From the NCBI GenBank assembly GCA_000333855.2, contig CM007345.1:821496-885495 (forward strand): DNA of 64,000 bases. Reading direction: 5' to 3'. Made by a program: the position numbers and the translations under genes. The notes beneath the pieces were generated by a model that saw nothing but the letters and a program-made list of their open reading frames with translations, was not told the DNA's origin and ran no database searches. The number at the start of each line of letters is the position of its first letter. The first letter of the stretch is position 1. Source of the DNA: Endotrypanum monterogeii (lineage: Eukaryota > Euglenozoa > Kinetoplastea > Trypanosomatida > Trypanosomatidae). Shown here piece after piece: positions 51,320 to 61,725 of this stretch.

Positions 51320-52673
51320 CTGCTGCGTCTCCCTGCCGTCCGCTTGCCACCTGCTGCTTCCCCCAAGCCACACGCCCCCATCCCCTTTGCTTTCAATTTC
51401 TATGCCACTTTTATTCTAGAGGGGGGGGGGGGAGAATGCTTGGTGGTGGTGATGCAGGTTCTGGTTTGACTATCGGGACCTTCACATTGTGTCTTATCGT
51501 GCTTCAGCCTTTGCGCTGGTACAGACGACCCTCACTGCATAGCTCATCTCGTTTCTAGGGCTTCACCTTCGCACCTGTTGGATACCTTTCTGAAAATGAA
51601 CTGCAAGAGTAGCGTTGCTCCGTAGCTGATTTTCCCAAGTAGGCGCCGCTGCCGTCGCTAACCTTCCTGTCTCGTCCAAGCTTCCATCTTCAGTTGCTGC
51701 TGGCCCCATCCGGATGGCTAGAGGCGTCTCGATGGTAGTATCAGGTGTCACTCCATCCCTTGTAAGGTAGCCGGACAGTTTTCTTCCCCATTTCCATTGC
51801 GAAGCCGCTTCAGCTGAGCACTAGCTTTGACGACTGCAACGTAGGGAGGTCAGAGCGTTACATTGCTTTTGATCCTGGCTGTTAGACACGAGATGGCGCT
51901 GTGCCGGGGTGACCCGGAATAGTGTACGCGTGTGTATCGCATGTGCAATGTGTGCATCTTGAACGTTCCTCGGCTGCTTTTCACGTGTCCTTCACCCCCC
52001 ACGTGCGGGGGGTGAGGGAGTTTGTATCAGTGCCAGCGGTGCACCACGCGACGATGGGGCACTGCTGGGAGCGGCTATACGAGTCTCGCTGCGCAGCGGG
52101 TGGTCTGCAGGATTTGAGGGAGGTGCCGTATGGGGAGTGGACTGGCGTGACCGGAGCGCGTGCGCAACACTGATTTGCACCTCGCGACCAATCTTGGACA
52201 GACGTGTACATATGTGTTTAGTTGCAGCTATGGGTAATGGGTGTGTTTGGGATCCTCTACTGTGCACCATAGCCGGGGCGTTTTTTTTTAGTTACAAAAG
52301 AAAACAGAAAATCCGTTATGCTGCTTCTCGACAACGTATCAGCACTACCGCTGATGCTAATGTGTTTTCATCATCGTAATGGCCGCGGAGAATTGAAGCT
52401 TGTCCAAAAAACCAGCCTCCTTATTTTTTTTTTTCGGTATGCTCGTATGTTTTCATTCCCCACGCTGCGTGGCACTTCACTTTGGCTGCACATCCACACC
52501 ATCTCCATCTCATATTGTGCCGTATACGATTTGTGCATAGTAAGCAGATTCTCGTTTTTCTCATTCTTTTTCCGCATTGGATTGCGTGTTTCCGCTATTA
52601 GTTCCTCCCTCATCGAAGCGCGCACATATCTCCCGGCTCAAATTTTTTTTTCTCATCTCCCACCTGATTCACC
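51320..52673. other. Intergenic spacer carrying direct repeat copy B
   Basis: It contains a G12 run at 51421-51432, repeat copy B at 51685-52215 and a T-rich region at about 52420-52435 and 52550-52640. The last acceptor candidate is AG 52600-52601. No gene was recognised. Confidence 0.6.
51685..52215 (+). repeat. Direct repeat copy B, 531 bases
   Basis: This is the second copy of 48759-49289, in the same orientation, with the same length and four substitutions. The hairpin lies at 51989-52018. Flanks outside the repeat are unrelated to those of copy A. Confidence 0.9.
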
Positions 52674-55559
52674 ATGACCCTGGAGGCAAAGATCGCGGTG
52701 TGCCTTCACGACCTGAAGTCACCCTCAGGCCAGCCGGCGGCGCTGCGGCCCTCGTCGAACGGCGTCGCTTTCACGTGTCCCCCGGCACTGAGGGAGGCTA
52801 ACTTTCCCGCCACCGACACCAACTTCGCAGTGGAGCAGCTGTTGGAGCGGCCGACCGCTGCTGCCATCCACCAACAGATGATGCGCTCTGCTGCTTCTGA
52901 CTTTGTGAAAAACCGTCAGAACCTTGTCGTGTTTAGCTATGGTGTCCGCTCTACCCCGAAGCGTCAGCTGATGTATGGTTATCGCTCGGAGGATGGTTAC
53001 GCAGCTCGCGCCATCTCGGAGGCGGTGTCTGGGGCTAAGGGTGTCTTCGCACTTTCGTGCTATATTATTGGTCAGGACGAGCACCTCGTGGATCTCATCA
53101 GGGCAGACAATGAACTTGGCGTGATTGTGGAATCAGTGAAGGAGGGACCGCGTGTGCGCATGGTGGAACGGGCTGTGGTGAAGTCTGCCTCCGATGTCCA
53201 TGGTGTCTTCTCAAAAATTGCACAGAACTATGAAAAATGCTTTGAGGCAGTGCTCCCAGAGAAACAGCCCACTCCCGAGCTCCAGGCGCTACCACCGTAC
53301 AAAGGTGAAACAATCATGCTACAGCTGTTTCGTTACGAGTCAGAGAGCAAGTACACAGAGTACGACGATGCTAACTCGATGACATTTGTTGCTCTCGGGG
53401 ACTCAGAGCGGCCGGTGCTGTGCGGCCTCGATTCTACCCAAGAGGAGGTTTTCGAGAAGACGAGCCGTACTCTGCTGTCTGCTGCGGGTATCGTATCCAG
53501 TATCAAGTGCAGCCGGTTGCGTATACCGTTTGGAAAATCCAAAATGAGTCAGCTGATGCGCCGCTGCTACAATGCCGAGAAAGGCAACCCGAACTGTGCT
53601 GTGAATGGGCCAACAAACACTATCATGCTGATTCACTGCTGGACGGATGGCGAGTGGGCGGAGGAGAGTTATCACAACCTAACCATGATCCGGCGCATAT
53701 GCAACACGCTGGGTTCCTCAGGAATCGGCTCTATGCTGCGCGATCTGCCAGCGGAGAAGTGGCGCCTAGACCAGGACATCTTTGAACTGCGCGATGAGCT
53801 GGTGCTTGCGCGCACCGTATACGAGTACAAGCCATGTATATACGAGTCAGCGAAGCCAGTGGCGAACATTAAGGAGGAGGAGATGAAGCGTATCACTGCC
53901 ATTCTGGCGAAGCGCGATGAGGCCCGCGAGAAGCAGCTCAGCATGATTCGCGACACCGCAAAAATGGAGGCGGACAAAATCATCAAGCAGCAAGAGGCAA
54001 GCAGCGGCACCACACTGGCAGCTCTAGAGAAGACGCTGGAGGCTAAGAAGCAAGAAAACGCGGTCCTTCAGGCCGAGCGCGACAACCTTACGCGCGAATA
54101 CGAGCAGGCTTTGGAAAAGGTTCGACGCAAAAAGGAAGAGGAAGAGCTCGCCGTTGCACGCCTTCGTGAGGAGGTGAGTCAGCTGGAAGAAGAATTGAGT
54201 GTGCGCCAGGCTGCCATCCAGTCCAAGCAGAAGCAGTTGGAGATGGCGAAGCTTGACAAGGCAAAGGGTCGCGAGGCTATCCTGCGTGAGCGTGGCAACG
54301 TTGAGGCGATGCGAAAGGCTGTCTTGGCCGAGCGTCGCCACCACCGTGAACAGTGGATACGACAGATCAAGGATATCAACGAGAAGGTTCTGGGGCAGCT
54401 TCGATCGATCGCTGAAGAGCGCAAGCAGAACGGCGAGACAGTCTCGTCGAAGGAGGAGGCGTCCGAGCGTGCTGTTGTGGAGGATATCAAGACCATCGAG
54501 GACTACTTGCCAAAACTCATCTCGCTCGAAGACGTCCCTGTTAACCCGGAGGAGACGGAGAGTATCCGTCGGCAGTTTGACGAAGTTTTTGCACAGGAAA
54601 AGAAAACGTACTTGCTGAAGATCGAGGAGGAGAAAGCGCGCAAAATGAAGCTAGAGAAGGGATTGGAGGCGTACCGCAACCGCGTGCTCGAGGTGGCGCA
54701 CGCCAAGAAAAAGGAAAATCTTCAGGCCGCTGCAAGGAAGGAGCAGCATCTGAGCTCGCTGATGGAGCAGGTTCTCACCTACCTCCGTCACGGCGTGAAG
54801 ATGACCAAGGTGTCGAGCAAGGGTCATGTGAGGCGCCGCTTCTATTTTCTTTCCGAAGATTGTAAGCGCATCCATTCCTGCGAGCTCGACAGCCTAGGCT
54901 CTCCGATTAACCGACGGAAGCCCCCGGTAACAGTCTGGCTCCGCGACATTCGAAAGATCGTTCTCGGTGTCTACAGCGAGTCGTTTGTGTCTTTCAGCTC
55001 GGAGAGTCAGCTCACGAAGACGCGTGCTGAGGCCGTGACGGATAACGGTACGTATCGTCAGGACCCTACACAGAACATCACACCAAGCAACATAGGCTGC
55101 AACAACTACCGTGCTTTCGCGCTACTGCTGCGGGGTGGGAAGTCGCTCGAGGTGATTTGCGACTACGATACAGACTGCGAAGCGTGGATGGTGGGTCTTC
55201 GGCGTCTTTTAGGCATTCGAACTGCGACTGAAAAGCTGCTGGAGCAGCGCGCAGACACAGGCCGCTTTCCAGATCACCGAGTAGTCGACCAAGCGGTTGA
55301 GATGAAGTTCGGGGGCCCACTCGATGTCCGCAACATGCGTGGATTCCTCGCTCTCTCCCCTGATGAGGCAGTTGTCTGCAGCGAAAACCACATACCACCC
55401 GCTCTCTTCCTTCGCGTCAAGCAAGAGATGATGGATAAGTCGCACACCGTCTCCATCACTATCTACGATGTACGCGTTTCCTCAGGGCTAGACCTGGTGC
55501 GCTCAGGTTGCATTTATGACTATCTGGTGCAGAATCGCCTCATATCACTTCCGTTATAG
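52674..55559 (+). CDS. Degenerate kinesin motor, coiled-coil and PH-domain protein (pseudokinesin)
   Basis: A 961-residue protein. The N-terminal ~390 residues resemble a kinesin motor in layout: a start with SSNGVAFTCPP, a FPATDTNFAVEQLLE segment and VVFSYGVRSTPKR at 85-97, where active kinesins have the AYGxTGSGKT P-loop. The GK[S/T] is gone, so ATP binding by the normal route is unlikely. A long charged coiled coil spans about 398-692. A PH-like domain follows at about 700-845 (RRRFYFL, CEAWMVGLRRLLG), then a conserved-looking 110-residue tail. It closely recalls the kinetoplastid pseudokinesin PH1, reported on specialised microtubules in T. brucei; that identity is my inference. Role: probably a microtubule-associated, non-motile scaffold. 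Confidence 0.8.
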   Translation: MTLEAKIAVCLHDLKSPSGQPAALRPSSNGVAFTCPPALREANFPATDTNFAVEQLLERPTAAAIHQQMMRSAASDFVKNRQNLVVFSYGVRSTPKRQLMYGYRSEDGYAARAISEAVSGAKGVFALSCYIIGQDEHLVDLIRADNELGVIVESVKEGPRVRMVERAVVKSASDVHGVFSKIAQNYEKCFEAVLPEKQPTPELQALPPYKGETIMLQLFRYESESKYTEYDDANSMTFVALGDSERPVLCGLDSTQEEVFEKTSRTLLSAAGIVSSIKCSRLRIPFGKSKMSQLMRRCYNAEKGNPNCAVNGPTNTIMLIHCWTDGEWAEESYHNLTMIRRICNTLGSSGIGSMLRDLPAEKWRLDQDIFELRDELVLARTVYEYKPCIYESAKPVANIKEEEMKRITAILAKRDEAREKQLSMIRDTAKMEADKIIKQQEASSGTTLAALEKTLEAKKQENAVLQAERDNLTREYEQALEKVRRKKEEEELAVARLREEVSQLEEELSVRQAAIQSKQKQLEMAKLDKAKGREAILRERGNVEAMRKAVLAERRHHREQWIRQIKDINEKVLGQLRSIAEERKQNGETVSSKEEASERAVVEDIKTIEDYLPKLISLEDVPVNPEETESIRRQFDEVFAQEKKTYLLKIEEEKARKMKLEKGLEAYRNRVLEVAHAKKKENLQAAARKEQHLSSLMEQVLTYLRHGVKMTKVSSKGHVRRRFYFLSEDCKRIHSCELDSLGSPINRRKPPVTVWLRDIRKIVLGVYSESFVSFSSESQLTKTRAEAVTDNGTYRQDPTQNITPSNIGCNNYRAFALLLRGGKSLEVICDYDTDCEAWMVGLRRLLGIRTATEKLLEQRADTGRFPDHRVVDQAVEMKFGGPLDVRNMRGFLALSPDEAVVCSENHIPPALFLRVKQEMMDKSHTVSITIYDVRVSSGLDLVRSGCIYDYLVQNRLISLPL

Positions 55560-55880
55560 AAAACATGTGGACACATCAAGTGTTCCGCGCTTGGTTTGTT
55601 CTCTCGCCCATGTATCATACTGCTGATACTCGGCTTAGCAAATGCCTGAAAATCATCGTAGTGACAACCGAGGGGTCTCGTAGACATGTGTCCAATGGGC
55701 CGATTCCACACGTCTCTGCACTTGCCTTGCGACCTCTCAGCGTTTTTGTTTTTCTCGGCACATTTCATAGTTCTTTGTTTGCTTGTTTTGTTCTTTTGTA
55801 CTCTCTCACACCTGCGCCGGAGGGAGAGACCGTCTTTTTGTACGTCCAAATCGTATAAAGAAAATACTTATAGGAATTAT

Positions 55881-55894
55881 GCGTGCGTGCGTGC

Positions 55895-55925
<31 letters not shown>
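55881..55925. repeat. (GCGT)n(GT)n microsatellite
   Basis: Five GCGT units pass without a break into about twelve GT units. Confidence 0.9.
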
Positions 55926-57209
55926 GAGGGGCGGTATGCAGTGCCATCCCTACGTGGTGTTGTGAAGCGACTAGCGGCAGAGACAACCTTTGGTCCTGTT
56001 CTATTGCTCAGACATGCAGTACACTTCTCATTTTGGATATTTCACGGGTCTGCGTATGTTCGGTGCGCTCTCGCTGCTGTTGTTTCGAGGAGCATTTCTT
56101 TCTCTCAGGCTTTTTCTATTTTTTTTCCCATTTTTTGGCCCCCTTCGATTATGTACGCGTTCCGTCCTCCTTCCTGTTCACATTTATGTATACGCGTGTC
56201 TAGGCGTTTGTGTGGACAGCACCGCCTTGACCTTTCTCTGTCGAGGTCGTGATCAGTCAGGGAGAACACGTTCTTGATTGGCGGAAAGAACTCCGCCCTT
56301 CCTTAAGCATTGCAGCAGAGGTTTGCCGTGGGGGCTGCACGCTCGCCCTCACTCCCACTCAAACATGCGTAGTTAACGCTGCTGCTTGTTTTGTAGGAGG
56401 ACAAATAGAAGACACATCAGCTCATCATCATCACCTAATTTCAAACGGTGTTTTCTTTTAAATTTGTTTGTGGGCTAAAACACCGTTTTCCTCTATGCTG
56501 CATACCGTCACCCAACTAGGTGGTTTCTTCCTTTTTTTTTTCCTTGTTGCCTATTTTTCTCACCCGAAGCCTCCCTCTCTCTTTTCCGTATATCCGTTTT
56601 TTGGGTACCAAAGAAATGCCAAACATACAATAGAGTGACCCTTATCCGCCAACGCACCTACACATGGAGGTACTCGATCCTTCAATCACTTCTTTGGGTG
56701 ACATATACAGGAAAAGGCGGTCTCCTCCAGTTAGCCCGATGACTTGCACGAACAAGTGCCAGGTATGTTCTCACCGTAGGCCCCTGTTGTTGTGTTACGC
56801 CTTCGTAAGCGCCTTAGGTTTTAAGGAGCAGCAGTGATTTGGGTTTTCATATTCTCACTAGCGCCCGCACATGATGCTGACTTGATCAGCATCTTTTTCA
56901 TTGTCTCGAATAAGAGTCGGACGCACTTAGTCGGGTGGAATGGTCAGGTGGCGATAATTATCGGAAAGGAACAGTGTCATTCTTCTTCCCATCTGCCTAC
57001 TTTGTTGAGGGGGAGGGGGGGAGGCAAGGAAGCAGCACTGATCAATCTTCTGCCCCTCCTCCTCTCCCTTCCTTTTCACCCACATGCAATGGAAAATATC
57101 CCCTCTCTCTTCCATCCCCTCTTACGATGTTATACCCTTTCATGCTTTTTTTTTTGTGATTTTTGAGCGAGTGCATCTGCTTCCCCCCATCTCTCTCCTT
57201 TTTTTTTCA

Positions 57210-57211
57210 AG
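57210..57211 (+). promoter_or_regulatory. Trans-splice acceptor AG for the 57255 gene
   Basis: A CTCC-T9-CAAG tract lies 44 bases before ATG 57255 with no ATG between, which fixes the start and excludes the longer upstream frame. Confidence 0.6.
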
Positions 57212-57254
57212 CGCATCATTTGTAACCGGGGGCACGGCAGCGCTTTCAAATCTT

Positions 57255-58040
57255 ATGGCGGAGCTTCTTAGCAAAAAGGCGTGGCGTCTCAAGGATGTCT
57301 TCTTTAACGATGGTGCAGAGCAGGTAGTGCGCGTGCTAAAGATTGACCATCCGTTTCGCCGCCAGCGCATCACTATCGTTCCCACTCCGCGTTACGCCAC
57401 AGAGACTTATTTGGCGGACTGGGTGTATCAGCCCTACGTGAAGGACCACGTAATTTATGTCAGCAATGATATTTACAACCCATTTTACGTCTTTCTCTGC
57501 CGCACGCTGTTCCGTAAAGGCAGATTCCCTGAGTACGCCTACTTCCACCCCATGGGGTTACCGGACTGTGTCGAGGTGAACCTCAGCCGGCGTGCTTTTA
57601 TCAAGAAGGAGCAGCCCTTCAAAACGCCGATGAGCACCATATTAATGACGACAAATCACTTCCGCGACTCTCATCACCCCTGGGTTGCACGTCGCGTCCT
57701 CAAAATAGTCGGTGAACAGTACGTTGTGCATCCCAAAGAGGACAAGCAGTCGATGGTTTTCGTGCTACCGCCTGCCTACGTTCCCGATGTGATCAACACA
57801 CTCCAGGATCTTGGATTCAATGTGATCGACACGATAACCGCCCCCGTGGGCGAGGCGTCTACTATCAATAAACTCAACCACTGGAGCAATACATGCCAAC
57901 TGCTCGTGCTGGTCTACATTTGGTCTCTTTTCGTCCTTTTCATTGTTGGGGAAGCTCGTCATGTGCATCAGCTCTTTCAGGACTACAAGCGGGAGCTCAT
58001 CGAGAGGGCAGGGAAGGACCCTGCGAGGATGGGTCTTTAG
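57255..58040 (+). CDS. Hypothetical protein with C-terminal membrane span
   Basis: A 261-residue protein. It is an alpha/beta-type soluble domain (strands RITIVPTPR, HVIYVSN, MVFVLPPAY) ending in a strongly hydrophobic segment at about 214-234 (LLVLVYIWSLFVLFIVG), then a basic helical tail. I recognise no family. The order of strands, including a final 'VFVLPPAYV...LGFNVI' unit, weakly resembles the C-terminal domain of the membrane protein at 10352-11713. The start is set by the acceptor at 57211. Confidence 0.8.
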   Translation: MAELLSKKAWRLKDVFFNDGAEQVVRVLKIDHPFRRQRITIVPTPRYATETYLADWVYQPYVKDHVIYVSNDIYNPFYVFLCRTLFRKGRFPEYAYFHPMGLPDCVEVNLSRRAFIKKEQPFKTPMSTILMTTNHFRDSHHPWVARRVLKIVGEQYVVHPKEDKQSMVFVLPPAYVPDVINTLQDLGFNVIDTITAPVGEASTINKLNHWSNTCQLLVLVYIWSLFVLFIVGEARHVHQLFQDYKRELIERAGKDPARMGL

Positions 58041-59021
58041 GAACGCGCAGCGGCACCCAGAAGGAGAGGGGCGTATCGATCTCGTATAATCCATACGAAG
58101 CAGTGTTTTCGTCTCCATTTCGGCATTTCATTTCTTCTTGAAAAATATTGCTGTACAGCCCACCTCGTGGCCGAGTGCGCAGGCGCGTGCTAATTCACGA
58201 GGCTGAATTACTAAAGCAAACTAATCGGGAGGACACGAGAGGCGTCAGTTGATCGAGATAAACCACCTGAAAGCGTCGAGGTCTCCTTCCAAGCGTTGCT
58301 TTCCGCGAGGAACTCTTTTCTTCCAAGTGCTCATTTCGTTCCTCTTACACGGCTGCAGATCCCCTGATTTGCTTGGTGTGTAACTAGGGGCGACTTTCGC
58401 CATTTGTAAGCACAAAAGTGCAACCGTGAAATGCAAATGAAAATTTGGACGAGTGTAACGAAGGCGGTGTTGCTTCGCTTTTTGTTGATGGTAAGGCTTT
58501 TGTTTCCGGACTTACAGTTGGGATTGCGCTCTCCCCAATGCTACAAACAGCTCAAGAAAAGCCCCACGACTCTGAGAGCGACGAGCACGTATTCTACCCT
58601 CGAAACTCTCTCCAAGGACTCCTTCGGCCCATATTTCGCACGCAGTCCGTGTTACGCTCTAGGTACATCTACTGCTCTCCCTTCTCGCAAAAAAAAAAAT
58701 AAAATAAAAAATACACCGGTCAGAGTCGCTTTCAGCGCTGATGTGCCTCAGTACCTAAAAAAAAATATTCAACAAGCTCGATCACCCAGTTACTTAGCCC
58801 ACCCGATCAACTAGTCTCCATTTTCATCTTATTGATTCTTGTTCCTGTTTGTGTCCACTTTTTTTTTTTCGCATCCACTATCGACAGCGTGTTTTTGTAT
58901 CCCAGCATTATACTATTTCACCACCGCACAGATCCGCCTTCCTCTTCCAGCTCATCTCAAGCTCCAAGCCACACTTTTTTATCGCGTTACACACCCTCAC
59001 CGTGAGTCTCGCTGGTAAGTC
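58041..59021. other. Intergenic spacer
   Basis: It contains a short inverted repeat at 58163-58169/58196-58202, an A/T-rich run at about 58688-58712 and T-runs near 58860-58870. An AG at 59017-59018 lies just before the start. No gene was recognised. Confidence 0.55.
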
Positions 59022-60827
59022 ATGCGGGCTGCGGTATCAGGCGCAAAAACCTTGCACGTGGTGCGTGAGAAAATGAGAGAGGCCACAGTGACTGCACTTA
59101 TTGTTCCCAGCACTGATGCCCACAATAGCGAATACGTGGCGACTCACTTGCAGTGTCGTGCATTCGTTTCTAACTTTCACGGCAGCGCTGGCACCGTTCT
59201 CATCACGATGGACAAGGCACTTCTGTGGACAGACGGACGCTACTGGCTGGCAGCAGAGGATGAGAAGTACCCCGAGTTTGATCTCATGAAATACGGAGAG
59301 TCAGGTGTGCCTTCTGTGGAGCAGTGGATCGCCGATAATCTCGACTCCAAGGCCGCTGTAGGCATGAATCCTTATCTTGCTACGGTGGCGGAGTGGGAGC
59401 GTCTGAGCAAATATGTCAATCTATGCCCAGTCGCCAACATCGTGCAGGAGATGATGCCGCCAGAGAAGAGCGTGCACAAGATCTACGTACGCCCTGCTCA
59501 GTTCTGCGGCGCCAACTGCCAAGAGCGGCGAGCCCAGATTCTCGCCGAGGCTGGAAAAAAACACTGTGATCTAATTATTCTTTCCGCCCTGGACGAGATC
59601 GCGTGGTTGACCAACCTTCGCGGTAGTGATGTGGACTACAACCCCGTGTTCTACGCTTACGCTATCATTGACAAGTTTTGTGACAAAGTGTTTCTCTATG
59701 TGAACCCAGAGAAGGTCACTGATACTGTGCGTCATTCCTGCGAGCACTACATTGATTTTTTCCCGTATGAGCAGCTGGAGGTGGACCTGAAAAAGTTGCG
59801 ACAGGGCAGGAGGGCGCTCGTTGATGATCGCCAGACCAGTGAGGCAGTGTTCCGTATCTTAAAGGATGCCGGAGTTGAGACGGTACGCGTCTGCTGTGGC
59901 CCAGCGCAAAAATTGAAGGGGGTTAAAAACGAGGTGGAGCTCCAGGGCTTCCGCGATTGCCACGTGCGCGACGGTGCTGCGCTGACCCGCTATCTCGCTT
60001 GGCTGCAGCACCAGGTAGTTGACAAGGGTGTCTTGGACCTGAACGAGTATGATGCAGCCAAGAAGCTTGAAGAGCTGCGGGCTCAAGGGGAGCATTTTGT
60101 ACAGCTTAGTTTCAACTCCATCTCGTCCACTGGTCCGAACGCGGCAATGTGCCACTACAGTCCCCCCGAGATGGGCTCTGCCACTATACGAAAAGATCAG
60201 CTGTACCTGATTGACAGTGGTGGTCAGTACTTGGATGGCACCACCGATGTCACACGCACCATCTGCTTCACTGCTCCTACCGATGAGCAGCGCGAGACCT
60301 ATACACTGGTGCTCAAGGGTCATATTGCGCTCAACAGCATTGTTTTCCCTAAGGGCACCAGTGGCGCTCGTCTTGACACAGTGGCGCGTATGGCACTCTG
60401 GAGCGTGGGTCTAGACTACCCCCACGGTACCGGGCACGGCGTAGGCTCCTTCCTTAACGTGCACGAGGGTCCGCACGGTATCGGTGCGCGTCCCGTCGCC
60501 ACAGAGGCGAATATGGAATTGCATTCTGTCGTTTCAAACGAGCCTGGCTATTATAAAGCAGGGCACTACGGCATACGCATTGAAAACCTCGAAGAGGTAG
60601 TCGAGTGCACTACCAAATACAGCGCGAAGGGTTTCTACACCATGTCTCACCTGACGATGGTTCCACTATGTCGCGACCTTATCGACGTAAGTCTCCTTAC
60701 GGAAACAGAACGCTCCTGGATAAATCGCTACCATGCAAAGGTTCTTGACAGCATCATGTCGCCCCTGCAGAGGGTGGGTGACGAGATCGCCATTCAGTAC
60801 CTTGCGTACCACACGCAGCCTCTCTAA
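59022..60827 (+). CDS. Aminopeptidase P (metallopeptidase family M24B)
   Basis: A 601-residue enzyme removing an N-terminal residue ahead of proline. Two creatinase-type N-terminal domains (about 1-300) precede the pita-bread catalytic domain (about 305-560). All five metal ligands are visible: D398 and D409 in LIDSGGQYLDGTTDVTRT, H472 in HGTGHGVG, E507 in NEPGYY and E521 in RIENL. The proton-shuttle histidines of the family lie in the NAAMCHYSP and HGTGHG segments. The three-domain length is that of cytosolic eukaryotic aminopeptidase P1. No signal peptide or PTS1 is present. Confidence 0.93.
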   Translation: MRAAVSGAKTLHVVREKMREATVTALIVPSTDAHNSEYVATHLQCRAFVSNFHGSAGTVLITMDKALLWTDGRYWLAAEDEKYPEFDLMKYGESGVPSVEQWIADNLDSKAAVGMNPYLATVAEWERLSKYVNLCPVANIVQEMMPPEKSVHKIYVRPAQFCGANCQERRAQILAEAGKKHCDLIILSALDEIAWLTNLRGSDVDYNPVFYAYAIIDKFCDKVFLYVNPEKVTDTVRHSCEHYIDFFPYEQLEVDLKKLRQGRRALVDDRQTSEAVFRILKDAGVETVRVCCGPAQKLKGVKNEVELQGFRDCHVRDGAALTRYLAWLQHQVVDKGVLDLNEYDAAKKLEELRAQGEHFVQLSFNSISSTGPNAAMCHYSPPEMGSATIRKDQLYLIDSGGQYLDGTTDVTRTICFTAPTDEQRETYTLVLKGHIALNSIVFPKGTSGARLDTVARMALWSVGLDYPHGTGHGVGSFLNVHEGPHGIGARPVATEANMELHSVVSNEPGYYKAGHYGIRIENLEEVVECTTKYSAKGFYTMSHLTMVPLCRDLIDVSLLTETERSWINRYHAKVLDSIMSPLQRVGDEIAIQYLAYHTQPL

Positions 60828-61725
60828 GGGGTGTAGGCGAGTCGTACAGCGTTTCTAGTGAGAAAAGAAAATGGCGCCATGCGCAGAGGTGCGTAGTGAG
60901 AAAAGGGAGATGAGAGCAGTGATCGACGGTAGTTGCTGAATTTCTTCTCCCTGCACTTGCTTCCCATGCAACATTATACAACTAATTGTATGATCATGCT
61001 GTTCCGCGCAAAAGGAGCACATCAGCGGTGGGGGTGGGGGTGGCAGGGGTAGAGTGAAGCATCCGCTCCTCCCCCTCCACACACTCACAAACACACACGC
61101 ACACAGACACGCGCGTACCTTATTGCTTAGCGATCTCGGAAGATCACGTATGTGTGTGTCTTCGAACTATTTCGTATCGACTGACCGGTAAAAAATCAAT
61201 TGTCGTTGACCTACAATCTATTTCTCGGCCTATCATAATAGAAAGAGAGAGAGCAGCAAATTGTAGGTATCGCCTGTGGTACATCGTTTCACCTCTTCGG
61301 GTGTATGCCTCTTTTCCCTACGACAGATCTGCTGTGCACCAGTTTATGCAGGATCGCCTATGATTTTGATGACTTGGCGCAGGACGTCGCCGCTTTTTGC
61401 CTTCTTGAAACGAAAAAAAACTATGCTGTATTCACGTCGGCCACTCACATGAACCGGAATGGAGGCATCCTAGTGCTCCCCCGCGCTCCTACCGCACCTT
61501 TGCTAGCCAACGCAGGAAGTGGGCGAGCTCTTGTGCGTGAGAAAGTTTGGTCGTATCGAGATTGTCTCTATCTCAATGTCTGTCCCCCGGCCCGCTCTCC
61601 TCACTTTTTTTTTTTTAGCGGCAGGATCCATAATTATTCACCTCTCCCTTTCTTACCCTTTCTTTTGTAATGGTTTCTTCTCACACGGGGCGCTGACAAG
61701 CATAACCATTTTCATTTTGCCGCCA
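60828..61725. other. Intergenic spacer with G-rich patch
   Basis: A G-rich patch at 61030-61049 (runs of 5, 5, 2 and 4 G) is followed by CA-rich sequence to about 61105. A T12 tract ending in AG at 61617-61618 is the probable acceptor for the sugar kinase. No gene was recognised. Confidence 0.55.
61617..61618 (+). promoter_or_regulatory. Trans-splice acceptor AG for the PfkB kinase
   Basis: A 12-T tract ends in TAG here, 108 bases before ATG 61726. The first in-frame ATG downstream is 61726. Confidence 0.55.

Larger units (their letters stand above)
55560..57254. other. Intergenic spacer
   Basis: It contains a GCGT/GT microsatellite at 55881-55925, T-runs near 56534-56542 and 57150-57156, and a G-rich patch near 57008-57024. 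A poly-T tract ends in AG at 57210-57211. No gene was recognised. Confidence 0.55.

Noticed and set aside
58163..58202. tRNA A-box-like TGGCCGAGTGCGCAGGCG with a 7-base inverted repeat
   Set aside because: No B box, no acceptor or T-stem pairing at the right distance; not a tRNA.
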